Source: Trifolium pratense (lineage: Eukaryota > Streptophyta > Magnoliopsida > Fabales > Fabaceae). Taken from it: a DNA stretch of 64,000 nucleotides. Where the stretch lies: assembly GCF_020283565.1 (NCBI RefSeq), contig NC_060060.1, positions 61,737,257 through 61,801,256 on the forward strand, in the 5' to 3' direction. Positions 34,090-47,000 of this stretch are shown here, piece by piece. The notes below the pieces were generated by a model that saw nothing but the letters and a program-made list of their open reading frames with translations, did no database searches and was not told the origin of the DNA. Position 1 is the first letter of the stretch; every line of letters starts with the position of its first letter. The translations under genes and the position numbers were made by a program.

Positions 34090-37000
34090 ATGGCGGCTAG
34101 GGCTAACAATCAGATGGCAGATGCGATAGCTACTTTGACCAACATCGTGGCTAGAGATCATCAACCCGGGAGGGAAGATGAGATGAGGTTAGAGAGGTTC
34201 ATGAAGCATAATCCGAAGCTTTTCATTGGAGGCTATGCTCAGGAGGCTGCTGTCAAGTGGATAGAGGAAGTTGAGATTGTCTTTGAGGCTATGAGGTGTA
34301 CCGAGGAGAGTAAGTTGACCTTGGGTACTTATGTACTTCGTGAAGAAGCTAACAAGTGGTGGAAGAATGCTAAGCTGAGGATGGGAATTGGTGGAGTGGT
34401 AATCACTTGGGAGATGTTCAAGGGAGAGTTCTTGAGGAAGTACTTTCCGGCTGATATTAGGAACAAGAAAGTGGTGGAGTTCATGGAGCTCAAGCAAGGG
34501 AACATGTCTGTAGCGGAATATTCCGTGAAGTTTGAGGAGTTGTGTGCGTTTAGTCCACACTACAACACCGTGGAAGCTGAGAATGACAAGTGTGTCAAGT
34601 TTGAAAGTGGGTTGCGCCCGGACATCAAGCATCTTATCGGATTTTCTCAAATCCGAGACTTTGCAACTTTTGTGGATAAGTGCCGTATCTGTGATGATGA
34701 TGGAAAGGCCAAGACTAATTACTACAAGGCCATGAGTGACAAGAGAGGAAAAGGTCAAGACCGTGGGAAGCCCTATGGTGACAAGGGGAAGAAAGTTGTT
34801 GAGTCTAGTGGTGGAAAGAAGAGAGGTGGTGGACAATGCTACAAGTGTGGTGAGTTGGGTCATAAGTCTTATGAGTGCCCAAAGAAGGTGGACAAGTGTT
34901 TCAATTGTGGGAGGCTAGGACACAAGTCGGATGTGTGTCAAGTGAAGGTGACTTGCTTCAATTGTGGTGAAGAGGGTCACAAGAGTCCTATGTGCAAGAA
35001 GCCGAAGAAGACTATAGGGAAGGTGTTCGCTTTGAGTGGAGATGATGCGGATCAGGGGGATAATCTCATTAGAGGTACGTGTTTCATCTATAACACTCCT
35101 TTAATTGCGATTATTGATACGGGAGCTACACATTCTTTTATATCCGTTGATTGCATGAAGCGTCTTAGTATACCTGTGTCTGAAATGTCTGGTCGTATGG
35201 AAATAGAAACTCCTGCTAATGGTTCTGTAACTACCCGTCTCGTATGTCGTGACTGTCCCGTAACCGTGTTTGGTAGACACTTTGGAATGGACCTAGTGTG
35301 TATCCAACTTAGTGGTATAGATGTTATCTTTGGTATGAATTGGTTGATATTTAATCAAGTCCATATCAACTGTTGCGAGAAGACCGTTGTGTTTCCTAAA
35401 CCGGAGGAGAGTTTGCATTTGATGAGTAAGAAGGAAGTAGTAGAGTCGTTGAAGGAACCTGTAGAGGTGTATGCGTTGTTTGCATCCTTGAAGATGGAAG
35501 GTGAAGTTAAGGTGGAAGAGTTACCGGTTGTTTGTGAATTTCCCGATGTATTTCCGGAAGACGTGTCAGATGTACCGCCGAAAAGAGAAGTTGAGTTTAC
35601 GATTGATTTGGTACCTGGTACCAGTCCGATATCTATGGCACCGTATCGAATGTCAGCGTCAGAGTTGAATGAGTTGAAGAAGCAACTAGAGGAACTACTT
35701 GAGAAGAAGTTTATTCGACCTAGTGTATCGCCGGCACCTGTGTTGTTGGTTAAGAAGAAAGAAGGGAGTATGCGGTTGTGTATTGACTACCGACAGTTGA
35801 ACAAAGTGACGATCAAGAATAAGTATCCACTTCCGAGGATAGATGATTTGATGGATCAATTGGTTCGAGCTTGCGTGTTTAGTAAGATTGATCTGAGATC
35901 TGGATACCATCAGATTAGAGTGAAAACGGAGGATATACCAAAGACTGCTTTTAGGACGAGGTATGGTCATTACGAGTATTCGGTGATGCCTTTTGGTGTG
36001 ACCAATGCACCTGGTGTTTTTATGGAGTACATGAATAGGATTTTTCATTCATTCTTGGATAAGTTTGTAGTGGTATTCATCGATGATATTTTGGTTTACT
36101 CAAAGTCCGAAGAGGAACATAAGGAGCATTTGCGGATTGTTTTACAAGTTTTGAAGGAGAAGAAGTTGTATGCCAAGTTGTCGAAGTGTGAGTTTTGGTT
36201 GAAAGAAGTAAGTTTTCTTGGTCATGTGATTTCAAGTGGAGGAATAGCGGTTGACCCAGCGAAAGTTGATGCCGTATTGCAATGGGGAACGCCGGAGTCT
36301 GTTTCTGAGATAAGAAGTTTTCTTGGATTGGCTGGTTATTATAGGAGGTTCATTGAGGGATTTTCGAAGTTGGCTTTGCCTTTGACGCAGTTGACTCGGA
36401 AGGATCAAGCGTTTGTTTGGGATGTGAAGTGTGAAGAAAGTTTTCAAGAGCTTAAGAAGAGGTTGACTACCGCGCCTGTGTTGATTTTACCGGATGCTAA
36501 GGAATCTTTCGTCGTGTATTGTGATGCTTCGAAGATGGGACTAGGAGGTGTGCTTATGCAAAAAGGTCAAGTGGTAGCGTATGCGTCGAGACAACTGAAG
36601 GTTCACGAGAGGAACTATCCGACACACGATCTTGAATTAGCCGCAGTTGTGTTTTCATTAAAAGTATGGAGGCATTACTTGTATGGATCGAAGTTTGAAG
36701 TCTTTAGTGATCACAAGAGTTTGAAGTATCTATTCGATCAGAAGGAGTTGAATATGAGACAAAGAAGATGGCTCGAATTTTTGAAGGATTATGACTTTGA
36801 TTTGAGTTATCACCCCGGAAAAGCTAATGTGGTGGCCGATGCGTTGAGTAGGAAATCGTTGCACATGTCATCACTAATGGTGAAAGAGTTAGAGTTGATT
36901 GAAGAATTCCGAGATTTGAGTCTAGTGTGTGAAGTGACTCCTAATAGTGTGAAGTTGGGAATGTTGAAGTTGATGAATCCTTTTCTAGAGAATATCAAAG

Positions 37001-38517
37001 AATGTCAAAAGACGGATAAGAAGTTAATGGAGAAGTTGGCAATAGTGGTTGAGGAAGGAAAAGAAGCTAATTTCAAAGTTGACGAGAACGGAGTTGTGAG
37101 ATTTCATGGAAGAGTGTGCGTGCCCGATGTGCCCGAGATGAAGAAGATGATTTTGGAAGAAGGTCATAGGAGTGGAATGAGTATTCATCCTGGAGTAACC
37201 AAGATGTATCAAGATTTGAAGAAGTTATTTTGGTGGCCAGGAATGAAGAGGCAAATTTCTGAGTTTGTTTATGCTTGCCTAGTTTGTCAGAAGTCGAAGA
37301 TTGAGCATCAGAAACCGTCTGGTTTGTTGCAACCTTTGTTTATCCCGGAATGGAAGTGGGATAGTATTGCGATGGATTTTGTAGGAGGTTTACCCAAGAC
37401 TACTAAAGGTTATGAAGTGATTTGGGTGGTAGTAGACCGTTTGACGAAGTGTGCGCATTTTATTGCTATTAAGAAAGGTACCTTGGTGCCTAAGTTGGCC
37501 GAGATTTATGTGGAGCAAATCGTGAAGTTGCATGGTATTCCGTCGAGTATTGTTTCGGATCGAGATCCGAGGTTTACTTCGAGATTTTGGGAAAGTTTAC
37601 AAGAGGCATTAGGGACTAAGTTGAGGTTGAGTTCGGCTTATCATCCTCAAACGGATGGCCAATCGGAAAGGACGATACAATCTTTGGAAGATTTGTTGAG
37701 AGCTTGTGTTTTGGAGCAAGGAGTAAGTTGGGATTCGTGTTTACCGTTGATCGAGTTCACGTACAACAATAGTTTTCATTCGAGTATTGGAATGGCACCT
37801 TTTGAGGCTTTGTATGGAAGGAGGTGTAGAACACCGCTTTGTTGGTTTGAATCCGGAGAGAGTGTGATTCTTGGTCCGGAGATTGTGCAAGAGACTACGG
37901 AAAAGATTAGAATGATTCGAGAAAAGATGAAAGCGTCTCAGAGTCGTCAAAAGAGTTATCATGACAAGAGAAGGAAAGACATCGAATTTCAAGAAGGTGA
38001 TCATGTTTTCTTAAGAGTTACATCGACTACCGGAATTGGACGTGCTTTGAAGTCGAGGAAGTTGACGTCGAAGTTTATTGGTCCTTATCAGATTTTGAAA
38101 AGAGTGGGGAAAGTGGCGTATAGGATTGCTTTACCGCCATCATTGGCGAATTTGCATGATGTGTTTCACGTGTCACAATTGAGGAAGTATGTTAGAGACC
38201 CGTCACATGTGATTGAGTCAGATGATGTTCAAGTGAGGGATGACTTAACGGTCGAGACTGTGCCTTTGAGGATTGAAGGTAGAGAAGTGAAGAGGTTGAG
38301 AAACAAGGATATCGCCTCGGTGAAGGTAGTATGGGGAGGACCCGCTGGTGAGAATGCAACTTGGGAATTGGAGAGCAAGATGAGGAGCTCGTATCCGGAG
38401 TTATTCTCAGGTAATTTTCGAGGGCGAAAATTCTTTAAGGAGGGTAGAGTTGTAACGACCCAATTTTCATTTATTCGTTTTTATGTGTTAAAATGTTTTA
38501 TTGACGTGGCATTTTAA
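34090..38517 (+). CDS. Ty3/gypsy Gag-Pol polyprotein (about 1475 aa), chromovirus-like
   Basis: One open frame from ATGGCGGCTAGG. Gag comes first, then three CCHC knuckles ([42 protein letters not shown]) and a protease with [12 protein letters not shown]. Reverse transcriptase has FIDDILVYS, RNase H has [11 protein letters not shown], and integrase has an HHCC region ([19 protein letters not shown]) and D-D-E landmarks ([27 protein letters not shown]). The C-terminus ([26 protein letters not shown]) resembles a chromodomain, suggesting the Tekay-like chromovirus group. The RT motif normally [15 protein letters not shown] reads [13 protein letters not shown], lacking two residues. The frame crosses the polypurine tract and ends 67 bp inside the 3' LTR. 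Confidence 0.95.
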   Translation: MAARANNQMADAIATLTNIVARDHQPGREDEMRLERFMKHNPKLFIGGYAQEAAVKWIEEVEIVFEAMRCTEESKLTLGTYVLREEANKWWKNAKLRMGIGGVVITWEMFKGEFLRKYFPADIRNKKVVEFMELKQGNMSVAEYSVKFEELCAFSPHYNTVEAENDKCVKFESGLRPDIKHLIGFSQIRDFATFVDKCRICDDDGKAKTNYYKAMSDKRGKGQDRGKPYGDKGKKVVESSGGKKRGGGQCYKCGELGHKSYECPKKVDKCFNCGRLGHKSDVCQVKVTCFNCGEEGHKSPMCKKPKKTIGKVFALSGDDADQGDNLIRGTCFIYNTPLIAIIDTGATHSFISVDCMKRLSIPVSEMSGRMEIETPANGSVTTRLVCRDCPVTVFGRHFGMDLVCIQLSGIDVIFGMNWLIFNQVHINCCEKTVVFPKPEESLHLMSKKEVVESLKEPVEVYALFASLKMEGEVKVEELPVVCEFPDVFPEDVSDVPPKREVEFTIDLVPGTSPISMAPYRMSASELNELKKQLEELLEKKFIRPSVSPAPVLLVKKKEGSMRLCIDYRQLNKVTIKNKYPLPRIDDLMDQLVRACVFSKIDLRSGYHQIRVKTEDIPKTAFRTRYGHYEYSVMPFGVTNAPGVFMEYMNRIFHSFLDKFVVVFIDDILVYSKSEEEHKEHLRIVLQVLKEKKLYAKLSKCEFWLKEVSFLGHVISSGGIAVDPAKVDAVLQWGTPESVSEIRSFLGLAGYYRRFIEGFSKLALPLTQLTRKDQAFVWDVKCEESFQELKKRLTTAPVLILPDAKESFVVYCDASKMGLGGVLMQKGQVVAYASRQLKVHERNYPTHDLELAAVVFSLKVWRHYLYGSKFEVFSDHKSLKYLFDQKELNMRQRRWLEFLKDYDFDLSYHPGKANVVADALSRKSLHMSSLMVKELELIEEFRDLSLVCEVTPNSVKLGMLKLMNPFLENIKECQKTDKKLMEKLAIVVEEGKEANFKVDENGVVRFHGRVCVPDVPEMKKMILEEGHRSGMSIHPGVTKMYQDLKKLFWWPGMKRQISEFVYACLVCQKSKIEHQKPSGLLQPLFIPEWKWDSIAMDFVGGLPKTTKGYEVIWVVVDRLTKCAHFIAIKKGTLVPKLAEIYVEQIVKLHGIPSSIVSDRDPRFTSRFWESLQEALGTKLRLSSAYHPQTDGQSERTIQSLEDLLRACVLEQGVSWDSCLPLIEFTYNNSFHSSIGMAPFEALYGRRCRTPLCWFESGESVILGPEIVQETTEKIRMIREKMKASQSRQKSYHDKRRKDIEFQEGDHVFLRVTSTTGIGRALKSRKLTSKFIGPYQILKRVGKVAYRIALPPSLANLHDVFHVSQLRKYVRDPSHVIESDDVQVRDDLTVETVPLRIEGREVKRLRNKDIASVKVVWGGPAGENATWELESKMRSSYPELFSGNFRGRKFFKEGRVVTTQFSFIRFYVLKCFIDVAF
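38437..38450 (+). other. Polypurine tract of chromovirus-like gypsy element
   Basis: AAGGAGGGTAGAGT directly precedes the 3' LTR. It lies within the gag-pol reading frame. Confidence 0.75.
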
Positions 38518-40555
38518 ATAAGTTAATAACTAGAGTTATTTATCGAGTACTTTAGTTGTTAAGCGATAGTGAGAGTTATCGTGTTATTGGGCCAAGCCAA
38601 TGGGCTTGAGGCCCAATGGGCCTTGTGAGGTGTGTGTGTGGCGCCCTTATGGCATGAAGCAAGGGAGAGAAATTCATTTTTCTCATAGTTCTTGTGTTTA
38701 GAGTTGAAGAGAAGAGTTGAGAGCTAGGGCAAGAAGAAAAGCTAGAGATTCAAGATCTTCGTCGAGTTTTCTTCGAATCCAGGTATGAGAGTAGGTTCCA
38801 TAGTCGTGGGTGACTCGAGGAAGGGGAGAATGTCGATTTCTCCTTACCCGAACTTCCTCCACCCCATTTTTCGTTTTAGTTTGAATGGATTTTCGTAATG
38901 GAAATCGATTCGTAGGTTCATAACATGTTGTATATGCTTTTACCATGATGTATGAACAATTTAAATGAGTAAAAACAAATTTGTGAGTGTTTTACTCAAG
39001 AACTTGTGTTTTATGAGAGTTTTGTATAAAAGTGACAAATCCTTACTTTTTCGATGATAATGATGTATATCGGGAAAACTAGCCGTCCTTTTATACTTAA
39101 ACATGTTTGTTGCACTTGTATGTGAACTCATTTGGGATTTATAACATGAAAATGGGATTTTTGGGTGATTTTGAGTGGAAAATCGTATTCTGGAACTCAA
39201 GAACAGATGTTCTTCTGGTGTGGTTCGCTACCTGTTCGCTACAGCGAATGTGTTCGCCAGATGCTCGCTACAGCGAACGTGTTCGCCACCTGTTCGCTAC
39301 CTGCTCGCTAATTGGATTTTGGCTCTGTGTCTGTTCGCTACCTGTTCGCTACCTGTTCGCTACCTGTTCGCTACAGCGAACAGCTCTGTAACAGGATTAT
39401 TTTGCTGATGTTTTGTTAGTGGAATTATGCACTTATAACATGTAATTGTGATATTCTAACATACAATTAGGTGCTTTTAGCTATGATTAATTGTATGATG
39501 ATGAGATATGATAAAGGAAGTGATTAATGAAGAATATTAGGATAATTGTTTATTCTAATAATGAAGAATGTTGGATATTATTCCACATTGTAAAGGAAGA
39601 AGCTTAATGCTATTAATTGTGAGTGGATTCATGAAACATAAACATGCATTCATGAATTAAATAGGATATTGGATATTCCAATAAAGAAGTATATCGGATT
39701 ATATTTATCCGATAAAGAAGGATATTAGAGGTGAGATACTCTAATAAAGAAGATGGTACCACATGCATTAGTAATGTCTAGGATTGACATTCATGAAGTT
39801 GAAGCATTAGAGTTGCATTAGGTTATATGTGTGTGCATTACTTGATAAGTGATATGTGACATATAATTTGGCTAAGTGTAATGAATTGTAGATTGATTAT
39901 TTGGTACTTGATTATACATGTTTAGAACTTGTAATTGAGTAGTTAATGGTGATGCATGTTTATAAATTATGAATATGCTTGTTGTTGTTGTTGTTGTTGT
40001 TGAAGGAGTGTTTAAGTACCTTTTACTTGCACTTGTATTTTGATTATGTGATCTAACTCTCATGTTTTGTGTTATGTGCTGGACCGTTGGGGGTTCAGGT
40101 TCTCAGGTTGAGGATCCCGATCAGAGTTAGAGGCTGCTCGTGCTCGTGTAGTGCGCTTTTTGGTGAGGAGTTAGCGTAGACTACTCCTTAGATATATGTT
40201 ATATATCTTTTTGATGGGTTGTATAGAATTGCTCTGATTAGGTCTTACCGGGTCGGGTTATTCGTTTGAATTGTATTAAGCCCGTGATGGCATATTTAAC
40301 TTTGCTATTCCTATCTTTTGAATTGTAAACATAATATCCTTTGTTGATATGGCCTAGAGCCTAGGGATATTGTGTGAACAATTATGATCATTGTATGATA
40401 TACATTATGATAATTATTCGCTTTTAATTCCGCTGTGCTAGCATGATTTTTTAATTATGCCGTGGTTTGTATTATTAACATGTGACGCCTAGATTTTCTT
40501 AAGTGTTTTATTTATTTATATTTAATAAATACGCGTTAAGGGGTTGGGTGTTACA
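38451..40555 (+). repeat. 3' LTR of chromovirus-like gypsy element (2105 bp)
   Basis: Starts TGTAACGACCC, ends GTGTTACA and is followed by the TSD ACGTT (40556-40560). Compared with the 5' LTR I see two base differences (near 39067 and 39875) and 16 extra bases around 38607 (TTGAGGCCCAATGGGC). The near-identity means the insertion is recent. Confidence 0.95.
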
Positions 40556-40863
40556 ACGTTCCTTATATGGATTTTGATCGTTTTTCAATTTTACAAAGGT
40601 TTCCGGTATTAGTTTTTGAAATTGGTGTTCGATTCGCACGTAAAATGAGGTCGAAATTTGGAAGAAATTTAAAAAATGTAATAGTTGTTGTTGTTGCATG
40701 GGGGGCGCGAGAAGACATGGGGGCGCGCTATTTTATGATGCAAATTACATACATGCCCCAGTTGCTCTATTGTTTCAAAAAAAAAAAAATGGGTATTTTT
40801 GTCCAACTCAAAAGGTGCACCTTGCTAACTTAGACCTAACTAGGGTCTAAGTTAGAAAACCCC
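40556..40863. mobile_element. Right part of the large TIR element
   Basis: Continues the element interrupted at 31864. It includes one copy of the gypsy TSD, GC-rich words (GGGGCGCGC), the poly(A) stretch, and the terminal inverted repeat ending GTTAGAAAACCCC next to TATATATA. Confidence 0.75.
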
Positions 40864-41281
40864 TATATATATATATTCTATTTTAATTTCGAGATATATA
40901 TCGCTATGGTCTCAATTCAGGCATATCATATTTTCTTTCTTCCCCTACCAACTATCAAAATCAAAATATCATTAATAGCTAAGTTTTTTTTTTTGGACCA
41001 AATCTAAGTTGAAAATTACTAGTTTTTATGTTAGACCTAAGCCTACAACTTTATATGTCATAATATTCATACACTTCTGATTTTTCTCTTACTTCAATTG
41101 ATTAACGACTCACAACAAAATTATAATACTAGTAGTATTTTATTGATGCATGTCTTAATTAATATGAGTAGTATTTTATTGATGTGTTATCTTTGTTGGA
41201 TTTAGATCCTCTTCTTCATCTATTCACTTCAGCTCTCTCTTAACTCTTTATCTCTCTCTTAATTGCATCATCTCTTTTCAT
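40864..41281. other. Intergenic, no gene seen
   Basis: AT-rich sequence with a CT-rich stretch near 41225-41270. No coding or RNA motif recognised. Confidence 0.45.
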
Positions 41282-41290
41282 TAAAAATTA

Positions 41291-42300
41291 GGTTTAAATG
41301 CAGTTTTGATCCCCCTATTTTGAATTTTTTGAAGTTTTGGTCCCCCTATTTCAAAAACCAACTTTTCAGTCCCCCTATTTTAGATTTTTTGTACTTTTGG
41401 TCCTCCACTTCATTTTGAGTCAATTTTCATGATGCGGCAGATGACACATGGACACTACAATTACACGTGACATTATTATTTATTTTATTTCAATAAATCA
41501 TATTATTAAAAATTATTTTGATTACAGTAAAAAATAATTATTTTGATTAATAAAATATTAAATAAATAAATTAAGAGAGATTAATCCCAAAAATCCCTAA
41601 TTTTCCTAGAATTCTTCACCATCATAGTTGTGTTCATCCTCTCATCTTCAAATCCAAATTTATTCGTCTATCAACAAAAAAAAATCTAAATTTATTCAAC
41701 TTCATCACCAACCACACCAAAACCTTTCTCCGTTTCTTCCACTTAACTCCTCGTAACCAAAAATCTCACTAATGTGAACAAGAAATTTTTCCATGTTTTC
41801 CAATCAGGAAATCGTTCATTGTTTCCCAATATCAATAAAATTACCTATTTACCGTCCAAGTTTATTTGTTCTATAACTTTCCTCATAGCATAAAACTCCA
41901 GACCTGAAGGGAAACCAACTCAACAAAGCATTCCCTAATTTTGAAGATGGGATGAGAAAGAAATCTAGATTTGAGATGAGATGATGATCGTATATGAAGA
42001 AATCTGGAAAAATTAGGGATATTTGGGATTAATCTCTTTTAATTTATTTATTTATTTAATATTTTATTAATCAAAATAAATTTTAATAAAATGATTTATT
42101 GAAATAAAATAAACAATAATGTCACGTGTAATTGTAGTTTCCATGTGTCATCTGTCACATCATGAAAATTGATTCAAAATGAAGTGGGGGACCAAAAGTA
42201 CAAAAAATCTAAAATAGGGGACTAAAAAGTTGGTTTTTGAAATAGGGGGCCAAAACTTCAAAAAATTCAAAATAGGGGGATCAAAACTGCATTTAAGCCT
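41291..42300. mobile_element. Long-TIR Mutator-like element (1010 bp) with 9-bp TSD
   Basis: Begins GGTTTAAATGCAGTTTTGATC and ends with its near complement CTGCATTTAAGCC. The inverted repeats extend for roughly 300 bp on each side, through phrases such as GACACTACAATTACACGTGAC and ATTAATCCCAAAAATCCC. TAAAAATTA flanks both sides (41282-41290 and 42301-42309), a 9-bp duplication typical of Mutator-like elements. The short unique centre has no transposase. Confidence 0.88.
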
Positions 42301-42309
42301 AAAAATTAA

Positions 42310-43407
42310 TAAAATAATCAAAAGAGACATATGAGAGACAGAGTAAAATTAAGAGAAAGATGGACCCAGATTCCGTGGAGTTGTCTTTTCGGTGCAGTCG
42401 TTAGGGATGTCAACGGGACAAGGAATGTGGGGGGGAAGCTTCCCCGTTCCCCGCCCCGAAGTGCATGCGGGGGAGATTTTGCCTCCATCCCCATCCCCAC
42501 GGATCCCGCGGAGATCGACGGATATCAAATATTAACAAAATTTCTATATTTTTCGATCAAATTATGACAGTAGTATGACATTATTTTTTCTGTCTTATTT
42601 AAAAAAAACAAATATGTTGCGTCTTTCATTTTTAAAAAATAAAAACAACACATAATATATAGTGTATATATTGACTGCATTTGTTTAAACCATCCGATCG
42701 TGATCGGACGACCATAAAACGACTGGATGGAAAAATGACTGCACCAGATCTAATTCCGAGAAAGATAGAGTCTTAGGAGAGAAATTGAAAGAATAAGTGA
42801 AGGAGGTGATCCAATTAGATCTTTTATACCGGATTTATCTATGACTTTATGAACTAAAAACCTTTTTTCTTTTTTACAACTTATTAATTAATAACCTTAG
42901 TTTTCCATGTTCTAAAGACTAATACATGATTAATGTATTTTTCAGTTTAAAATAAAAGTTGTATAAGTAATGTCAATTAATACTCACCCGTTTCTTTTTA
43001 TAAGACATACTCTGATAAAACACGGGTATTAGGAAAGTGGGTTTGAATTAAATTGATTGAGAAATTATATTGATTTTTCATGTTTATCCTTTGTAATGAT
43101 TTTTCTATAATTAATAAAGTACCCATTTACAAAAAATTATTTGATGCTATAATTAACAGAGTACCTACTCATTTCGGCAGTTACCGAGTAAGCAAAGTTA
43201 ATGTTCTTTTGGAAGAAAAAAAATAATTGAAAGGACCAATATGATAAACATAATTAAAGTTAAAGGATCAATTTGTAACGTTAATTAGTTAAGGGATCAA
43301 TTTGTAATTTTAATTAGTTAAAAGATTAATATAAAACCAATAAATATATAAGTTAAGTGATCAATTATCTAATTTTTTTTTTTAAAAAAACTCCAACTCT
43401 CACCAAC
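42310..43407. other. Intergenic with a GC-rich MITE-like fragment
   Basis: Around 42405-42525 the sequence GGATGTCAACGGGAC, followed by GGGGGGAAGCTTCCCCG and CCCCATCCCCACGGATCCCGCGG, resembles the GC-rich ends of common plant MITEs. I cannot find its partner end. The rest (42530-43407) is AT-rich and shows no gene. Confidence 0.35.
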
Positions 43408-43412
43408 AATAC

Positions 43413-44079
43413 TGATACGAATCAGGGTGTGGTAACGGAAGCAAACAACCAATAACGAAGGTACTAGGTACCACCCTTATTAGTCGAATTCTATTAAGTG
43501 TTTTAGGTGTTTGTTTGTTGGGTTTTAGTGAAAACAGCAAGGAAATAAGCAATGTTAAACTACACCAATAGCCTAACACGAGATTAGCACTCAACACCAA
43601 TTGAGCTAATCGGACTATTTTCAAGACGACGCTTGCAAATAATCAGGCGAAAATTGTAGACACAATTTCTAATTGGACTGGAATGTTCTTGTTTATTGAA
43701 TGAATTGCAAATGATCAAATTACATGCATATATGGCCGAAAAACAGTAAGGCCTAATTAAACACAATAAAACTAGTAATAAAATGCAATTAACTAGGAAT
43801 AAAATGACTTAATGTAATCAGCTCATGATACTCCTTTTCCATGATTAGTCACACGCCTATTTAAGGACTTGAATGTCCCATTTATGCTTCTTTTGTAACC
43901 ATCTTGGAAAGGCTTTAAATGGCTGAATTTTATTTGTCTTAATTGATGAAAATGCTTAAAATAGCCAAGTAATTAAACTCAGCCCTTGATGAGGATTCCA
44001 AACAGTCCCCACGCCATTAACTTCCCTTTGAATGTCACTTGTGTTGATTTTCAACTCCTCTTGGTCAATTTTCGTACCA
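43413..44079 (-). repeat. 3' LTR of second gypsy element (667 bp)
   Basis: Plus strand TGATACGAATCAGG to TTTTCGTACCA. It equals the copy at 48343-49009 except for one base (near 43777). AATAC flanks the element on both sides (43408-43412 and 49010-49014). Confidence 0.95.
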
Positions 44080-47000
44080 TCCCCTCCCCCTTTGAAAGGA
44101 ATTGACCTCAATTCTTGAATACCATCATCATCTAAATACGGTGAGAGATCTCCAACATTGAAAGTAGCATGTACTCCATATTCTCCGGGCAAATCAATCT
44201 TGTATGCATTGTCATTGATCTTTGATATAACTTTGAAAGGACCATCAGCTCTAGGCATGAGCTTATTCTTTCTCTTGCTTGGGAATCTTTCTTTTCTCAA
44301 ATGGACCCACACAAGATCACCTTCATTGAATAACTTAGGCTTCTTATTCTTGGACCTTTGCTTGTAAACTTCATTCACGGCCTTGATTCTTTCTTGCACT
44401 TGCTTATGTAGCTTGATCATTGCTTTGAGTTTAGCCTCGGCATCTGGATGAACTAACTCCTCTTTTGGCATAACTATCAAATCCAATGGCAAGTAAGGAT
44501 TCACACCATAAACAACTTCAAAAGGAGAATGATTAGTAGCATATGTAGGGGACCGGTTGTAGGCAAATTCAGCATGAGCTAGCTTCAAGTCCCAATCCTT
44601 TTGAGTTTTACTAACCAAACCACGCAGCAAAGTACCAAGAGTTCTATTAGTCACCTCGGTTTGTCCATCGGTTTGAGGGTGATGGGAAGTACTAAACAGC
44701 AACTTAGTACCTAATTTCCTCCATAATGTGTTCCAAAAATAACTCAAAAACTTTGAATCACGATCGGAAACAATAGTTTTAGGAACTCCATGTAAACGCA
44801 CAATCTCACGAAAGTACAAATCAGCAACATTACTAGCATCATCTGTTTTGTGACAAGCTACAAAATGTGCCATCTTTGAAAACCTATCAACAACAACCAT
44901 AATAGCATCTTTACCTCGCTGTGTACGGGGCAAAGCCACAATGAAATCCATGCTCACATCCATCCAAGGACCACTAGGCGTTGGCAAGGGAGTATACGCC
45001 CCTGGTTTGAAAGAACTCTTTGCCATATGACAAGTAACACACTTGCTAATGACTTTTTGCACATCTCCTAACATCTTTGGCCAATGAAAGTGTTCTTTTA
45101 AAATCTCCAAGGTCTTTGTAATGCCAAAATGACCAGCCAAACCTCCACCATGAGCTTCACGAACTAGTAACTCACGAATTGAATGCCTTGGGATGCAAAG
45201 CCGATTCTCCTTGAATAAAAATCCATCCTGCACTATGTACTTTCCAAATGCTCCATTCTCACAATTAGAGTATATTTCACCAAAATCCACATCTTCTTTA
45301 TAATAATCTTTCAAAGTCTCAAAACCAAGTAAGCGAGTTTCAAGAATTGAAATTAAAGCATACCTCCTTGAAAGTGCATCAGCCACTACATTACTCTTAC
45401 CATCTTTGTATTTTGAAGAGAAATTAAAAGATTGAAGAAATTCAACCCATTTAGCATGCCTTGGACTCAACTTTTGTTGCCCATTGATATACTTCAAAGA
45501 CTCATGATCTGAATGTAATATAAAGTGATTAGAACGCAAATAATGATTCCAATGATCAAGAGCTCTCACAATGGCATAGAACTCTTTGTCATATGTGCAA
45601 TAGTTCAATCTGGCTCCTCCCAATTTCTCCGAGAAATAAGCTATAGGCCTTTTGTTTTGTATCAAAACAGCCCCAATGCCAACTCCACTAGCATCACATT
45701 CAACTTCAAATGGTTGAGTGAAATCGGGTAAAGCTAAAATAGGAGCTTCACAAAGCTTTAACTTGATCAATTCAAAAGCCTTTTGTGCTTGTTCATTCCA
45801 CCCAAACGCACCCTTCTTCAAACATTCGGTCATAGGACTTGCTATAGTGCTAAAATTCTGGATAAAGCGCCGATAAAATGATGCAAGACCAAGGAAAGAT
45901 CTCACCTCCGAAACTGTTGTAGGGCTCGGCCAAGTCTTGATAGCATCCACTTTTGTTTGATCAACGGATACTCCATCTTTAGACACCACATATCCAAGAA
46001 ACACCACACTTTCAACCAAGAAATCACACTTTTCCTTCTTCCCATATAGTTTTTGTGCTCTTAGGGTCTCAAAGATTTGTTTCAAATGAGTGAAATGCTC
46101 CTCAATAGATTTGCTATACACCAATATGTCATCAAGATAAACAACAACAAACTTACCCAAAAAAGGCTTGAGTACTTCGTTCATGAGCCTCATAAAGGTG
46201 CTAGGTGCATTTGTGAGCCCAAATGGCATAACTAGCCATTCATATAGACCATGCTTAGTCTTGAATGCCGTCTTCCATTCATCACCTTCACGCATTCTGA
46301 TTTGGTGATATCCACTCCTTAGATCAATTTTTGAGAAGATAACCGATCCATGTAACTCATCAAGCATATCATCTAGTCTTGGAATGGGAAAACGATATTT
46401 GATGGTTATGTTGTTCACCGCCCTACTATCAATACACATTCTCCATGATCCATCCTTCTTAGGAACCAACAATGTCGGAACAGCACATGGGCTCATTGAT
46501 TCACGCACATAACCCATGCTTATCAATTCTTCAATTTGCCGTTGCAACTCCTTTGTCTCCTCTGGATTACACCTATATGCAGCCTTGTTTGGTAATGGAA
46601 CTCCCGGAATTAGATCAATTTGATGCTCAATCCCACGAATAGGTGGCAAACCATTTGGTAGTTCACTTGGAAACACATCTTCATACTCACCCAAAACAGC
46701 CTCCAATTGTTGTTTAAGAGGAGTCTCTACATCGTCTTGCTTAGCATTCTTTGCAACCAACATGTAGACTAATTCACCATTATCAATAGCATCCTTCACT
46801 TCATTTTCAGTAGCAAACATAGTGAGGCTAGGCTTTTTACCTTTTTTTGTAATCATGGAACGGACTTCATTTGACGCCATTGGTTTCAACACAATCCTCT
46901 TGCCATTGAAGTTCAATTCATGCTCATTGGACCTTCCTCTATGCGTGACATCCCTATCAAATTGCCAAGGGCGTCCCAAAAGTATGTGACTTGCATCCAT

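Noticed and set aside
34189..34863. Long minus-strand frames opposite gypsy and copia gag-pol
   Set aside because: Antisense shadows of well-supported polyproteins with no independent motif.
43400..43766. Small minus-strand frames repeated at 43400-43766 and 48339-48696
   Set aside because: They lie within the two LTRs of the second gypsy element and are duplicated only because the LTRs are.
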